64,000 bases of DNA from Toxoplasma gondii ME49 (taxonomy: Eukaryota > Apicomplexa > Conoidasida > Eucoccidiorida > Sarcocystidae). Below, piece by piece: positions 47,002 through 58,051 of this stretch (position 1 is its first letter; each line of letters begins with the position of its first letter). Under the pieces are notes generated by a model, which saw only the letters and a program-made list of their open reading frames with translations, did not search any database and was not told the origin of the DNA. The DNA lies in the NCBI RefSeq assembly GCF_000006565.2, contig NC_031468.1, positions 1,636,747 through 1,700,746 on the forward strand, written 5' to 3'. The translations under genes and the position numbers were made by a program.

Positions 47002-49589
47002 GAAACTGTGAAATAGGTCCTTCTCTTGCACAAGTCTTCGACTGTTCACAACTCCACTCCACAACGCGGCCTTCGAAGCGCTCTCGTTACACCTAAATTC
47101 GGACGTTCAGTCGATAGTTAACCACTGAGGCAGAAACTCCCACAGACAGACTTGCGGCCTTTGAAGGAACTTGCAAACCCCCCGCGCCACGGCGCACGCA
47201 GTTGGAAATTTTCAGCAGGCGCCAGTTTAAGGTGCAGGAACGGTTCCTTCTCGGCCAAATACTGAAGAAAAAGAGTTTTGTTTAGCTGGAAAACTCCGAA
47301 AATCGGACTTTTAAACAGTGCGACCAACTGGCTTGTTGCTGGAAATGACCGTCTCTGGGTTCTCATCAAGTTACTCGAGGTGCGTTCGGGATGAAAACAA
47401 AGGATGGCAAATCCAAGCACTCACATGCATATATATGCAAGTAAAGGCAAATAGATTGATATATATACAGATACAGGTATACATATATACATATTGCTGG
47501 AACCCAGGTAGAAAGGGAAATGTGGAATTGGATCGGAGACAGAGATGTGGAGAGAGTCGAACAGATCAGAGAAGCGGGAATGGCTTTTGATTTGAAGCAC
47601 ACAGGTCTTCTTTTCTGCTGAAGTAATAATTCGTGTAAACGTCGACGACCTTGGAGGTGACCGTCCCTCATTCTGTTTTTCAGAGTCACTTTCGAGTTTC
47701 TGACTCTCGCTCAGAGGTGACTCTTAGGAGAAGATTTAACTACTTCTCAGAGAGTCCTTCTCCCAGTTCGCAGGTCCCGACTGCTTAGCACATGAGAGGC
47801 GATTCTCTCGTCGTTCACGCGAGGCGCATCGACAGTCCCCAGTCTCAGGCCGAGCGCTGGGCCTGGGCCGCAAACAGGCGGTTTTTGTGTTGTAGCTCTC
47901 AAGCCTAAACGGTTTTGAAGGCGCGTTTTCCGCGTCCAGGTCACAGGCGAAGACGCCGATTCCCGGATAGCCGAGTCAGAAGGAGGACTGCTCCGGGACT
48001 CGGAAATGCAAAGGCGTCAGCGTGTGCAACAGAGCACATGGCACGAAGCGAAAGAGTTCAGGAGAGACGCGACACAAACACACAGAAGTTACGTCTTCCA
48101 TACTCTCCCCAGAGCTCAGGATTTTCGCGCAGAAACGCGAGCACAGAGCGCGCGCTACGGATAAACAGGAACACTGTCGGTCACCCGTTCTACGGCGCAG
48201 ACGAAAACAATGCTGAGGCGGAAGGAGGACGTGACGAGCCTCGCTGGGCCAAACACTTTGGAACACAATCAAAGTGAGAAGAGACGCAGTTTCTGTACAA
48301 ACGCTCCAACATCCAGAACTGCAATTGACTTGCAACGAGGACCCTGGGGCTGGGGACATTCGATTCACGGGGGGGGGGAGGGGGGACCGAGAAGCGAATG
48401 TGGAGGACGCCGACGGAGTCGAGGGACAGCAGAGAGGACACTCGAGGAAACTGGAAAAATGCAGTTTCTTGCAAATCTCAACCTGTGTGTTCAACCTTTC
48501 TCCTTACTTCGGGGCTGCGTGATCGGGACGCGTGGCGGCTCCGAGACTCGCTGGAGAGACTGAGAAGGACAAGGCACAGTCGGGTGCGGGAACAAACGGT
48601 CAAAAAAATATTCGAGGCAACAAGTCGAATCCCTCGCTCTCTGGTTGTCTACCTAGGAAACACAAATGCGTCTTCCTCCCTCTGGGAGCCTCGCAACAGA
48701 GGATCCACCCAGTCGGCCGACAGCGAACTGCGCGGTCCGAGCCCGGTTCTCGGAAAACGAGACAATTTGAGTAACTGGTGCAATTCGAATCCAGCTTCTG
48801 TTGCTGGAGAAAAGCACTGCACGCAAGATGCGGAGTTAACGTGATGCTCCGGGATCCATGTCACGCATCAAAGGGGTTCGTACTGCAGCGGGTGTCGAAG
48901 AAAGCCGGAGAAAAAATAGAGGCAAGCCAGTGACGGATAGATTGAAACTCACGGCTTGGACGCTTCCTGTCTGCAACTTTCGTGAAAAGCCACGTTCACT
49001 GCCACTTCAGCCTCTAATTCAATCACCCCGTGAAGTCCTCGTACAGCAACCGGCTTCTTCGTTTTACAGAGACTCGAGAGTGCGGGAAGCACCCCAGAAG
49101 AAAGCCCCCGCAATCGGAGGACGAAGATCCCCGGTAAATTCTGAACGCAAGTGCCCGTCCACCCCGTTTGTTTCAGCTAATTAATAGGTTCAAACAGGAG
49201 CGTACCTCTCGTCTCGGGCTCGCTTGTGTCGACCTCTCGTCATCTTTGAGGACGAGGCTGTCTGGGTAGGCTGAAGCGACGGCGCTTGACTTTTCGATTT
49301 CTTTTCCGATCGAAAACGCCGGTCCAGTCAACTGAATTTCGGCGTCCGCAGAGTCGCGCGACCGAAGAGTTGAGGAAAAAGGGCGCCCTTTTATGGCCAC
49401 AATGAAGCGAAAAGAAAGACAACGCACAGATGAATCGACACGTTCCCCGGATGTCCGCGCCTAGTCAACGGTCACCGCCGGGACGGTTTTTTGAGAGAAG
49501 CTGAGGAGACTCGACTTTTCCGGGCGTCAGCATCACAACAGGACAGGGCCGAGAGACGAGGAAACTTCCTTTCAAACTGATTTGCAGAC
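47002..49589. other. Divergent spacer, PUF60-like gene and small plus-strand gene
   Basis: About 2.6 kb between two divergent starts, presumably both promoters and 5' untranslated regions. Frames of 100-170 codons at 47976-48494 (minus), 48398-48844 (plus) and 48858-49184 (plus) overlap or carry no recognisable domain. A pyrimidine-CAG acceptor lies directly before the ATG at 49590, so an untranslated or extra coding exon may lie in this stretch. Confidence 0.5.
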
Positions 49590-50291
49590 ATGACGGAGAA
49601 GGAGGTTCCAAAATCTCATCCACGTCACCCAGAAAACAACGCTCCGCTTTTCGACGGCGAACTAGGGAAAGCGTACCGCCGGCAGGACCGGCTTCGAGAG
49701 GGTAGAATCGAGAAGATGTAAGACTCGGAGGGTACTTGAAAGCGTAGAAATGAAAATGTCCTGAACTCCAGTCTTTGTTGGGGGGGTTCTAGCGCCTTTC
49801 ATCTGACGTGACGATGCCTTTCAGAACTCAACCCCAGAGAGCACAGACAGTCGGTGTCCCGGTACCTCTTCTTGGTCGCACATGCGTATGTGTAAGGCAC
49901 AAGTTGTTGAACAGGTGGGTCGTCTCAAAAATTCGCGGAAACGCATCGAAAAACGCCTTTCACTTTTTCCAGTGCCTGGCTGCTCTATGGAGAGAAAAAC
50001 ATCCAGAAAAACACAGTATCTCTGGAAGAAATTTACTTACATGTCTTCGAGCGCTGGCGAGACGCCGACGCCCTGTGGCCCGTCGTGCGCTTTGGCGCCT
50101 TTTCGTCAGAAGAAAACAGTTGCCTCTACAGAACGAGAGAAACGCTTTCTTTAGAGGGGAGAGGAATAAGCAGACCAGAATGGGAGAGCTTTCTGGGACT
50201 TTGTCGCTGCAGAAGGGTCAATCCTTCAACGGGACCCGACACGCGGCTAAAAATTCATGTTGCTGCTGAGCTGGAGACGCTATTAGAATAG
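49590..50291 (+). CDS. Small spliced protein, unknown function
   Basis: Two exons, 49590-49717 and 49973-50291, join in phase 2 to 148 residues. Exon 1 starts ATGACGGAG (MTEKEVPKSHPRHPENN, then APLFDGELGKAYRRQDRL) and ends at a strong GTAAGA donor. Exon 2 follows a CACTTTTTCCAG acceptor and reads AWLLYGEKNIQKNTVSLEEI, then YLHVFERWRDADALWPVV, ending ELETLLE and a TAG. Residue composition is balanced and helix-like; no membrane segment, signal peptide or known domain was seen. The other two frames over exon 2 are also open, so openness alone proves nothing; the call rests on the phase-matched splice signals and protein-like composition. A strong acceptor sits two bases before the ATG, so a further 5' exon is likely. 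It is tail to tail with the next gene, 52 bases apart. Confidence 0.55.
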
Positions 50292-50343
50292 GAATTACAA
50301 GAACATACATTTCCTGCAAACACTCATAGAACCCTCGATCTCA

Positions 50344-51052
50344 TCATGTGGACATCATGAACTCCTGCGCATCGCAGGCAAGCGAACAGGAAGGCAGAAT
50401 ACATTCCACCTACGAAAGAAAGTGTAAAGATCCTGTGAATATATATATATATATATATATATATACGTATGTTATACGTAAATACATACAGGTATATACA
50501 TATGCATATATGTAAGTGAATCAGCACATGTATATGTATGTGACATTCGTCAAGCATAAACGTCCATACGTTTTTTCCCGTGAACTCAGCAGCGTCAAGT
50601 AGCGAGTTGACAGGGGCATATAGGGACTCGCCATCCCAGAGAAGCAGGAAAATCAGAGCCACACTTCCTAAAATGAGATTCCGCAGTTTATGTAAGCTCC
50701 CTTTTTCTGGGCAGTGTAGATCCTGCGAGTTGAACGACGGGCTTACATCTTGAAAGTCTTTGTTTACCGGATCGAAAACCCGTTGTTTCAGGTTCCACTA
50801 AATCTTGAGTACTCTAGCGGGACACATGCGGCGATTTGTTGAAAGTTTCGTTGAAGACTTGTTTTTCTTTAGACAGGAAGTGAATACACAAGCAATCCAA
50901 AGAGGTACGAAGTGTGAAAACACGCTAAAGAAGTGAACTGCCGCGGATGCAACTCACACGATACTGAAATCCGACACTTTGAGCTTTGTTCTGAGGCAGT
51001 CCAGTGGCTCCATGGTGTAGAGCCGTCGGAAGGAATTTAGTACACGTAACAT
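50344..51052 (-). CDS. Small single-pass membrane protein, candidate mitochondrial
   Basis: Three exons, 51052-50960, 50797-50570 and 50409-50344, join in phase 0 to 128 residues. The N-terminus MLRVLNSFRRLYTMEPLD has arginines, serines and no acidic residue before position 15, like a mitochondrial targeting sequence. Exon 2 reads WNLKQRVFDPVNKDF and then one clear membrane helix, LRNLILGSVALIFLLLW (about residues 69-85), followed by DGESLYAPVNSLLDAAEF. Exon 3 is short (VECILPSCLLACDAQEF) after a CTTTCTTTCGTAG acceptor. The exon 1 donor (GTGTGA) is weaker than the adjacent GTGAGT, but only the former keeps the frame. Intron 2 holds a (TA)n run. Small one-helix proteins of this kind are common among divergent apicomplexan respiratory-complex subunits; that role is only a guess here. 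Confidence 0.6.
50436..50510. repeat. (TA)n microsatellite
   Basis: TA run followed by TATAC/CATA variants, in intron 2 of the small minus-strand gene. Confidence 0.9.
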
Positions 51053-53242
51053 TGTCTTCAGTTCAGCATCCTACGCATTACTGAGGTGCCAGTAATCAGA
51101 GAGAACTGCCGAAAGAGAACCGGATACGCTTTCTCGGAGGAACCGGGGCAGGCGGCATTATCAGGACCAACCCATCGTCCCGTTTCTCATGCAAACCTTT
51201 TCGTGCAAACATCACAACCACCCTCTCTCTGGTAGCGAGATTTCTGTGTTGACCCTGCTGTTCTACGGGTCAAGCTCTAAACGAAGTCGCAGTGCCGACT
51301 CCCCAGAAGGTTATGAATCACCCTGTCTCGACTGACTAGTCCCAGTACGGTGGCCCGGATCATTCTAACATTTGACGAGTCGTCTTCTCTTGCTATTACC
51401 ACGCAGGATACCAGCAATCCCTCTCCTGCGAAAAAGCGACGGATGCGGATTCTTATTCAGCCGACCTATAACAGCGCGGAAGTCCTGATGTACTTGTCTT
51501 TACCGCTTATATGTGTGAGTTGAGAGACTACCGGGTGGAAGCGACTGGACACGAACCCCGGGTACACTGTGAGACTTCTTGTGTCGCTGATTCCTGTTTT
51601 TCGACTTCACGCAGATATTTACGCAAATATACGCTGGCGAAAAACTGGCAACGCCACACTGCAGGCACCTTTTCCCTAGTCAATCTATCTGAACTCGTCA
51701 GAACGACCAGCTCTTCTTCCCCTTTACTTAAACAGTAAACTTCTTGCAGCTTGCCGGAGCATCATCCACATTTGGCATACCATCGTTGCCGATGGACTTT
51801 ACCTTCGTCTTAAAAAGTGGATTCGTTAGCTCCGTCTTCCACTTTGTGACAGTCGTTTCCCTCGGCCCAGAAGAACTCTCTCCCGCCGATCGCTTTCACG
51901 CTTTGCCGTCCAGTGCCACCGACAGGACACTACTCTTTCTTCCAGTTCACGTTTCAGATTGGGGACAAGGAAGAGGCGATACCTCGCTGGATTGGAAAAG
52001 CGGCAGTTAAAACGCCCTTTGTTCGCCCCGCCAAGCGACAGCGAAGAGAGCACGCCGACTCATAGTCACCCCGCTTTTGCGGAGAGGTTTCTGGACTCTT
52101 TTTTTCCGGAATCTCCACGCATCTGTGACGCTCGTTGCCTCCACATCCGGCTGCGTTTTCGGCTTAATTTGTGGAGGACTGCTGCTCCTCGTGTATTGAA
52201 CAGCGAGAGAAACTCAGACGTTTTTTTTCGGCCCGTATCACTGTACGGGAGGAAGACTGCTCGTCCCTTTTTCCAGGCCTTCTGGGAACGGCCGACTCAG
52301 GGCGATGCTGACGAAGCCAGCGAGTTCCGTCCAATCAATGTCGTCCTGGAAGCTCCTTGATTCCAGGAACCAACGGAGAAGAATCAAGGTAACGTAAGAT
52401 AGTGAAAAAACTCCATCGTTTTCCGCTGTCTACGTATTTTACGCAGTCCAGTAGTGCGGTGGTGGTAGTCAGAACTCCTCGATGGACTGAGTAGCGTCTG
52501 TGTGTCAACTAGATAGAGTCCTTGTCCGTGTTGCAAAACCGACACTTTCATGTCTGTCTATTCGAGTTGGGCGACGGAGTCACATATTCAGTTCTCTTCG
52601 CTCCTAAGGCCGCTGTTTGCTTGCTGTCATTCCCTCCGAAACGCTCCGTCTTCGCCGCGAACATGCGAAAGGGGGAGAAAAGTGTGCCGCGAGTGGGCTA
52701 CCGACTAGCGACGGGGTCCTGCAACTAGGTGGGTGTGGCTTGTAGAGCGTTTGCGGACGCCCCCCACCAGCGGATTAACGAAAGAAAAGAATTCCGCAAA
52801 TTCCCATCTGAACGGACTTTCTACGTCGAAAACCTGTGGCCAGGGGCTCCGAGCGTGTTTCTGTCGTGCTGGACGACTCGCTCGCGCGTTAGGGCCGACG
52901 GTGGCATTGCTAAGAAAGACAAGAGTTTGCCCTTTTCTTTTCGGGTTTGCGGAGAAGTCTTTGTCAGTATCTTCCCCCGAATTCCCGAGAGCCCGTTTCG
53001 CCGAATCGCCTTCGAGATAAGACAAGAGACAGACACTTTCGCCGGCGACCGTGCGAGAAACCTCCATCCTGCAGCCCGCAGTGTTCCACACTTTTCCTCG
53101 GGAGGTCTACAGTTCACGTCTCTAGCGATTTTTTCCGGAACCCGTCCTTTCGGGGATGCCAAGTCTCTCCCGCCTCCTCGCCTTTGTGTCTTGAGCCACG
53201 TGTCAACTCTAAAAACGCGTTTTCCTCCGAAATCTTCGGCAG
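51053..53242. other. Spacer before DrpB with unresolved coding-like segments
   Basis: About 2.2 kb between the start of the small minus-strand gene and DrpB. It must hold the DrpB promoter and 5' untranslated region. Segments at 51346-51514 and 51944-52363 on the plus strand look protein-like, but I could not connect them in a single phase-consistent chain. Confidence 0.45.
51346..51514 (+). CDS. Possible internal coding exon, unknown
   Basis: Open from a CCCAG acceptor to a GTGAGT donor. It reads VARIILTFDESSSLAITTQD, a serine and basic linker, then MRILIQPTYNSAEVLMYLSL, a beta-strand-like and hydrophobic pattern unusual for untranslated sequence. There is no in-frame ATG near its 5' end, and I found no certain partner exon. 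The segment at 51944-52363 (LEKRQLKRPLFAPPSDSEES, later EFRPINVVLEAP and stop) is the best candidate for the same gene. It may instead be part of a long DrpB leader. Confidence 0.3.
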
Positions 53243-56200
53243 ATGGACGGCAAACGCGAGGACGTCTCGGCGCGGCCGCCGGCCGTCTCGGCCCCTGGCG
53301 ACGGGGAGAAGTCCATGACAAACGGCGTCAAAGTCGAGTCTCAAATGTATCAACAGTTGAGGAAACTCATTAACGTCGTGGTAAGCCACTTTTTGCGACA
53401 TAACTCTGGTTGTCTCCTGATCTGACCAGTCCGCGATGCAGACCGTTCCATTCAGCGAACCGGAACTGCTGCGACCGCCAACAGTCGAGATGTAGACACT
53501 CAAATGTCGGCGCCGTGTGGATCAAATGCTGCGTATCGCCAATTCAGAGGCGCGTTCAAGCGAAGTCATGCGTGCTTCTGTCGTGTCTCGTCTGGAGGGG
53601 TGGAAAACGGCGCTTCTACGCGGTCCAAAATGGCTGCTTCCAGTGTGCAGAACTCTGTGTGTGGCGTGGTCGGCTGTCTGTCCACTGGAGTGCACGGACC
53701 CGTGTCGTTCGCATTCCTGCATTTTCTGGATTTTCTCTGGTATCTGGAGGCTCGCATCTTCTATGGAGTCGCTGATTCGTCTCGCAAGATGCAAATGGGT
53801 GGAGACGCACAGAAAACGCCTTCTGTTGCATCTGTGTTTCATCCGCAGTTCCTCGTCATTTCGCTTCTCCGTATCACTTTGTTACACGCGGCGTCCGCCC
53901 TCCCTCTCAATACCGATAGTTCCTCGCACAGTTCCATGTCTGTGTGTGCACACTCGAGTGTCGATACTGTGTACTGTGGAGACCTAAATTCGGGAAGGAC
54001 TGCGCTGTTCATTTGAAGGAGCGACATTGACTCCTTGCGTTCTAGGTCTGCCTGTCTGCTCTCAGGACGAACTCCGAGATGTCGGTCTTCAGCAGTTTAT
54101 CCAGTTGCCGAGAATCTGCGTCGTGGGGACACAGTCCGCAGGTAATCTCACAGAACTGCACACACACATATCCAAAATGCACATACGCATATCGAACTAT
54201 ATATATATATATATATATAAGTATATGTGCATGTATAGATGTATATGTGAGTGTGTGTGCATCCTTGGCCGTGTGTGTATGCAACTAGCATGCTTGTACC
54301 GGGATTCGGAGCTGCACTGACGACGAGGTGTAAGCGCTGCTGAGACACCCTGTTGTTTTCGTTTTTCGCGCGAGTCGCCGTGTTCCCGCGCCTGCGAGGA
54401 CATCTGACGTTTTGACGTTCTGCATCGGATCCACGCGACTTTTTGCGTCTTCTGACACACACTTGCTTCCCGGAGGGGCGCTCCTGTCCTTGCCGCGCCA
54501 CTGTGTCTCTCCCCAGTTCCTCTCCGTTCTGCGTGCATGCACGACAGGCAAAAGCTCCGTTTTGGAAGCCATCGTCGGCTTGGACTTCCTGCCTCGCGGC
54601 GATGGAGTGGTTACGCGACGCCCTCTCGAACTGCGCCTTGTTCATCTCTCTGAGGGTAAAAAACTGCCATACACATTTCACCAAAACTTTCAAATCTTCG
54701 TCCGTCCTCGGGCTTGCAGCTACATCAAGATCTATGCCTACATATCTACATCTATCTCTACATATTTAAGAATATGTGTTTCACTATAGATATACGTATA
54801 TATATGTATATGCCTATATATATACATATCATGTTAGATACATGTATATCGATGTAGGCATATCTATGCTTATGGCCTGCAGATAAGTATATATATATAT
54901 ATGCATGTCTGTGCATGCCCCCCCCCGCATATGCACATACTTGTATATGGGGTAGCCGTTTGCCGTGGACGAGTTTTCAGTTCTTTTTGCAGGTGTGTTA
55001 CTTGACTTCTCCACTTGGTGTTCGCAGCGGAGCATGACTTGAATGAAGCCTACGCGGTCTTCGAAAATGACAAGGAGAGGAAGATTCGCGACTTCGAACA
55101 AGTGCGCCAAGAAATCGACCGCCTGACAGACCAAGTGGCTGGTGAGAGGCGATTCACAGTCACGTCAACTTCAGTTATCTAAACATGCCACTGCACAACT
55201 TATTGATGTGAAACCCGTTCGCTCTTTTCTCAACCTCATGTGTGGACATGCTTTTCCGCCCTCTACAAACGTACTTCTATTCATATATATATATATATAT
55301 GTATATGTATATACACATATATATACACATATATATACATGTATATATATATATATATACATGTATATATATATATATCTGTATATTCGTGTATCCGTGA
55401 ACAGTGTAGAAGTATTCATGTGTGTTCTTGTCTGTGTGCAGTTACGCTCTGTCCTGTCTCTCCTGTATCGTTTTCGAGTAGTTGTCATAATCTCCAGGTG
55501 GCGACTGTGTCAAGGTGTGTGCGTTGCATGCGCAACTGTGTGCGTAGCAGTCCTTTTTTTGCGAGCACTTCAAAAACTGAAAGCTCGGAAAGTTCAGGCG
55601 ACAGGCTTTTCCACGTTTACGCATGCCTTTCAGTAGTGCAAGGAGTGAAAGTCTTCCTTTTCATTTCTGTCTCCGTTTTCCTTGTCCGAGCTTGCCGGAG
55701 CCTGCTCGCGCTGGCGGCCGCCTAGACGCCGAAGCGCGAGTCGAGTGATGCTCGCATGCCGCCATGAGGGACCCCGATACTTCCAATTGCGTTCTGCACA
55801 CTTGACGCCTTCTGTTCTCTCAGTTCGGTCGTTCATGTGACTTTTTTTTCCGTCCATCCCCAAACTGTTTCACATCACCTCTTTCACTTGCGTTCGACAC
55901 TCTTCCCTCAAATACGGATTTGGCAGTGCTGTGAGCGTCGTTCGTTGAGTCTCAAGGGGTTCAAAAGGCGTTTCAACTTTGTTTCCCCAGACGACAAACT
56001 TTGCGTCGGCTGCCTTTGCCGGGTCCCTCTGAGTTTCGGCGCGCCTGCATGCGCCGGACTTGCGAATTTATGAGTTTCGTGGTCTCCCCGGAGGACATGC
56101 ACGCGCAGAAATCGGTGAATCTGCTGTTTGTCTCAGGCAAGAACAAGGGAATCATCGACAGTCCTATTGTCCTCACGATCTACGCGACCCAGTGCCCAGA

Positions 56201-58020
56201 TCTGTCGCTGATCGATCTCCCGGGAATCACACGAGTTCCACTAAAGGGCTCTGACCAGTGTGAAGACATTGAGATGCTCACTCGACAAATGGCGCTGCGG
56301 TGAGGAGAGACTGTGAAAAGAACGAAATTCCTTCGATCGAGGTTCCTTCGAAAAAAAAGAGAGTTCATCGTGAAAGTGCGGCAACTGTGTCTCTTTCGGG
56401 GGAGGGGATGCCGAGTATGTAGTCGAGAGAGACGTTTGCATGCAGTTGCATTTTTTATTTCGTAAAAAACGCTGGAAATGTCTGCTCTCTGCAGGTACGC
56501 GTCGGATCCCCGAACGATCATTCTCGCTGTTATTCCAGCGAATGTTGGTGAGTGAGATGGACGAACTTCGAAAACATCCATGACCGTCGGCGACGCGAGA
56601 CCAATAAGATGTCGTGGCTTACTTTCCACGGTGTCTGTACAGCAGCGGCGTCTTCTGATGCACCCATCGGTGCATTTTACCGTGTGTTTTTTCGTCAGTG
56701 GGGCGCTGCGCTCGTTCTCGTCCAGAGGACTTCATTCGTGACAAGGGATCTTTCGGACTCGAGAACTGAAGAGACTTTGCCCCGCTTTCCGCAGCTGAAA
56801 GTATCACATTTCACTCCAGACCTCCACCCCCAAATCCCTCCTTTTTACCCTGTCTGCACAAACCGATTCACTTATATTTATCTACACAGTCTCACATAAG
56901 CGCAAATACATATATATATATATATATATATGTATATGTATATGTATATGTATATGAACAATTTCCATGAATATGAACATGCATACACATGCATGGATAC
57001 ATGTACATACATATATATATATATATATATATGTTTGTGTATGAGTGTACGTTTGGATGAGAACTACAGAGGCGAACGGGAGATTGGGGCGGATGTTTGC
57101 GTTTTTTCAGACATGTCTACCTCGGACGCGCTTCAGATGTCTCGCCGCGTGGATCCTCGCGGAGTGAGGACGATTGGAGTCATCACGAAAATCGATTTGA
57201 TGGACAGAGGAACAGATGCAGCGAAGATGCTCATGGGCGAAGAAATTCCCCTGCGACTCGGATACACAGGTGAGCAGTCGCGCGGCCAAACTCTTCGCGA
57301 ATCGACCCGTCCACCAATTCCCTCAGCGACTCTTACAGTGCGACGCATTGTTTTTCATAAATGCACACCTACAGGCACACGGATACGTACATCTACTTGT
57401 ACACATATGCATCTACATATGTATATGGACATGTCATATATATATATATATAGATAGATAGATATAGATATATATGTATATGTATGTATATGCGTATATA
57501 TATACATATATATGTATGTGTATATGTATGTGTATATGTATATGTATATGTTTGTCTGTGGTGTAGAAGGGGTCTGAGTGCATGTGGGAGACTGTGTATG
57601 GATTTCATGTTTCTGGTTTTCGCTTCGTATTTCTGTATTGTCGGCGTTTCGGGTGTTTTACCTTCGTCTTTTTTTTCAGGAGTACGGAACAGGTCGCAGG
57701 CAGACATCCGCGAGGGCAAGTCTGTGCGCGAGTGCCTGGAAGAAGAGAAGACTTTTTTCGCGACGCATCCGACTTACAGGTTGCTGCCACCGCACCTTGT
57801 GGGTGTGCACTCTCTCGTGGACAAGTTGACCAAGGTTCTGTTCCGGCACATCAAGAACTTTCTGCCGGAAATCAAACGCGAAATTTCCAGCAAAACTCGC
57901 GTCGTCCTCGACCGACTGCAGGAACTCGGCGAGGTACGCCCTCTCTCTGTCTTCTACATTCCTACACATTTATATACATTTGTATACACTCATATATACA
58001 TTCATATACAGTTGTATATA

Positions 58021-58051
<31 letters not shown>

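Noticed and set aside
49808..50269. 153-codon plus-strand frame
   Set aside because: It runs through the predicted intron and overlaps exon 2 of the small gene in a different, arginine-rich frame; splice signals support the other frame.
52705..53091. 128-codon minus-strand frame upstream of DrpB
   Set aside because: No domain, no ATG-anchored chain, and it overlaps the probable DrpB leader on the other strand.
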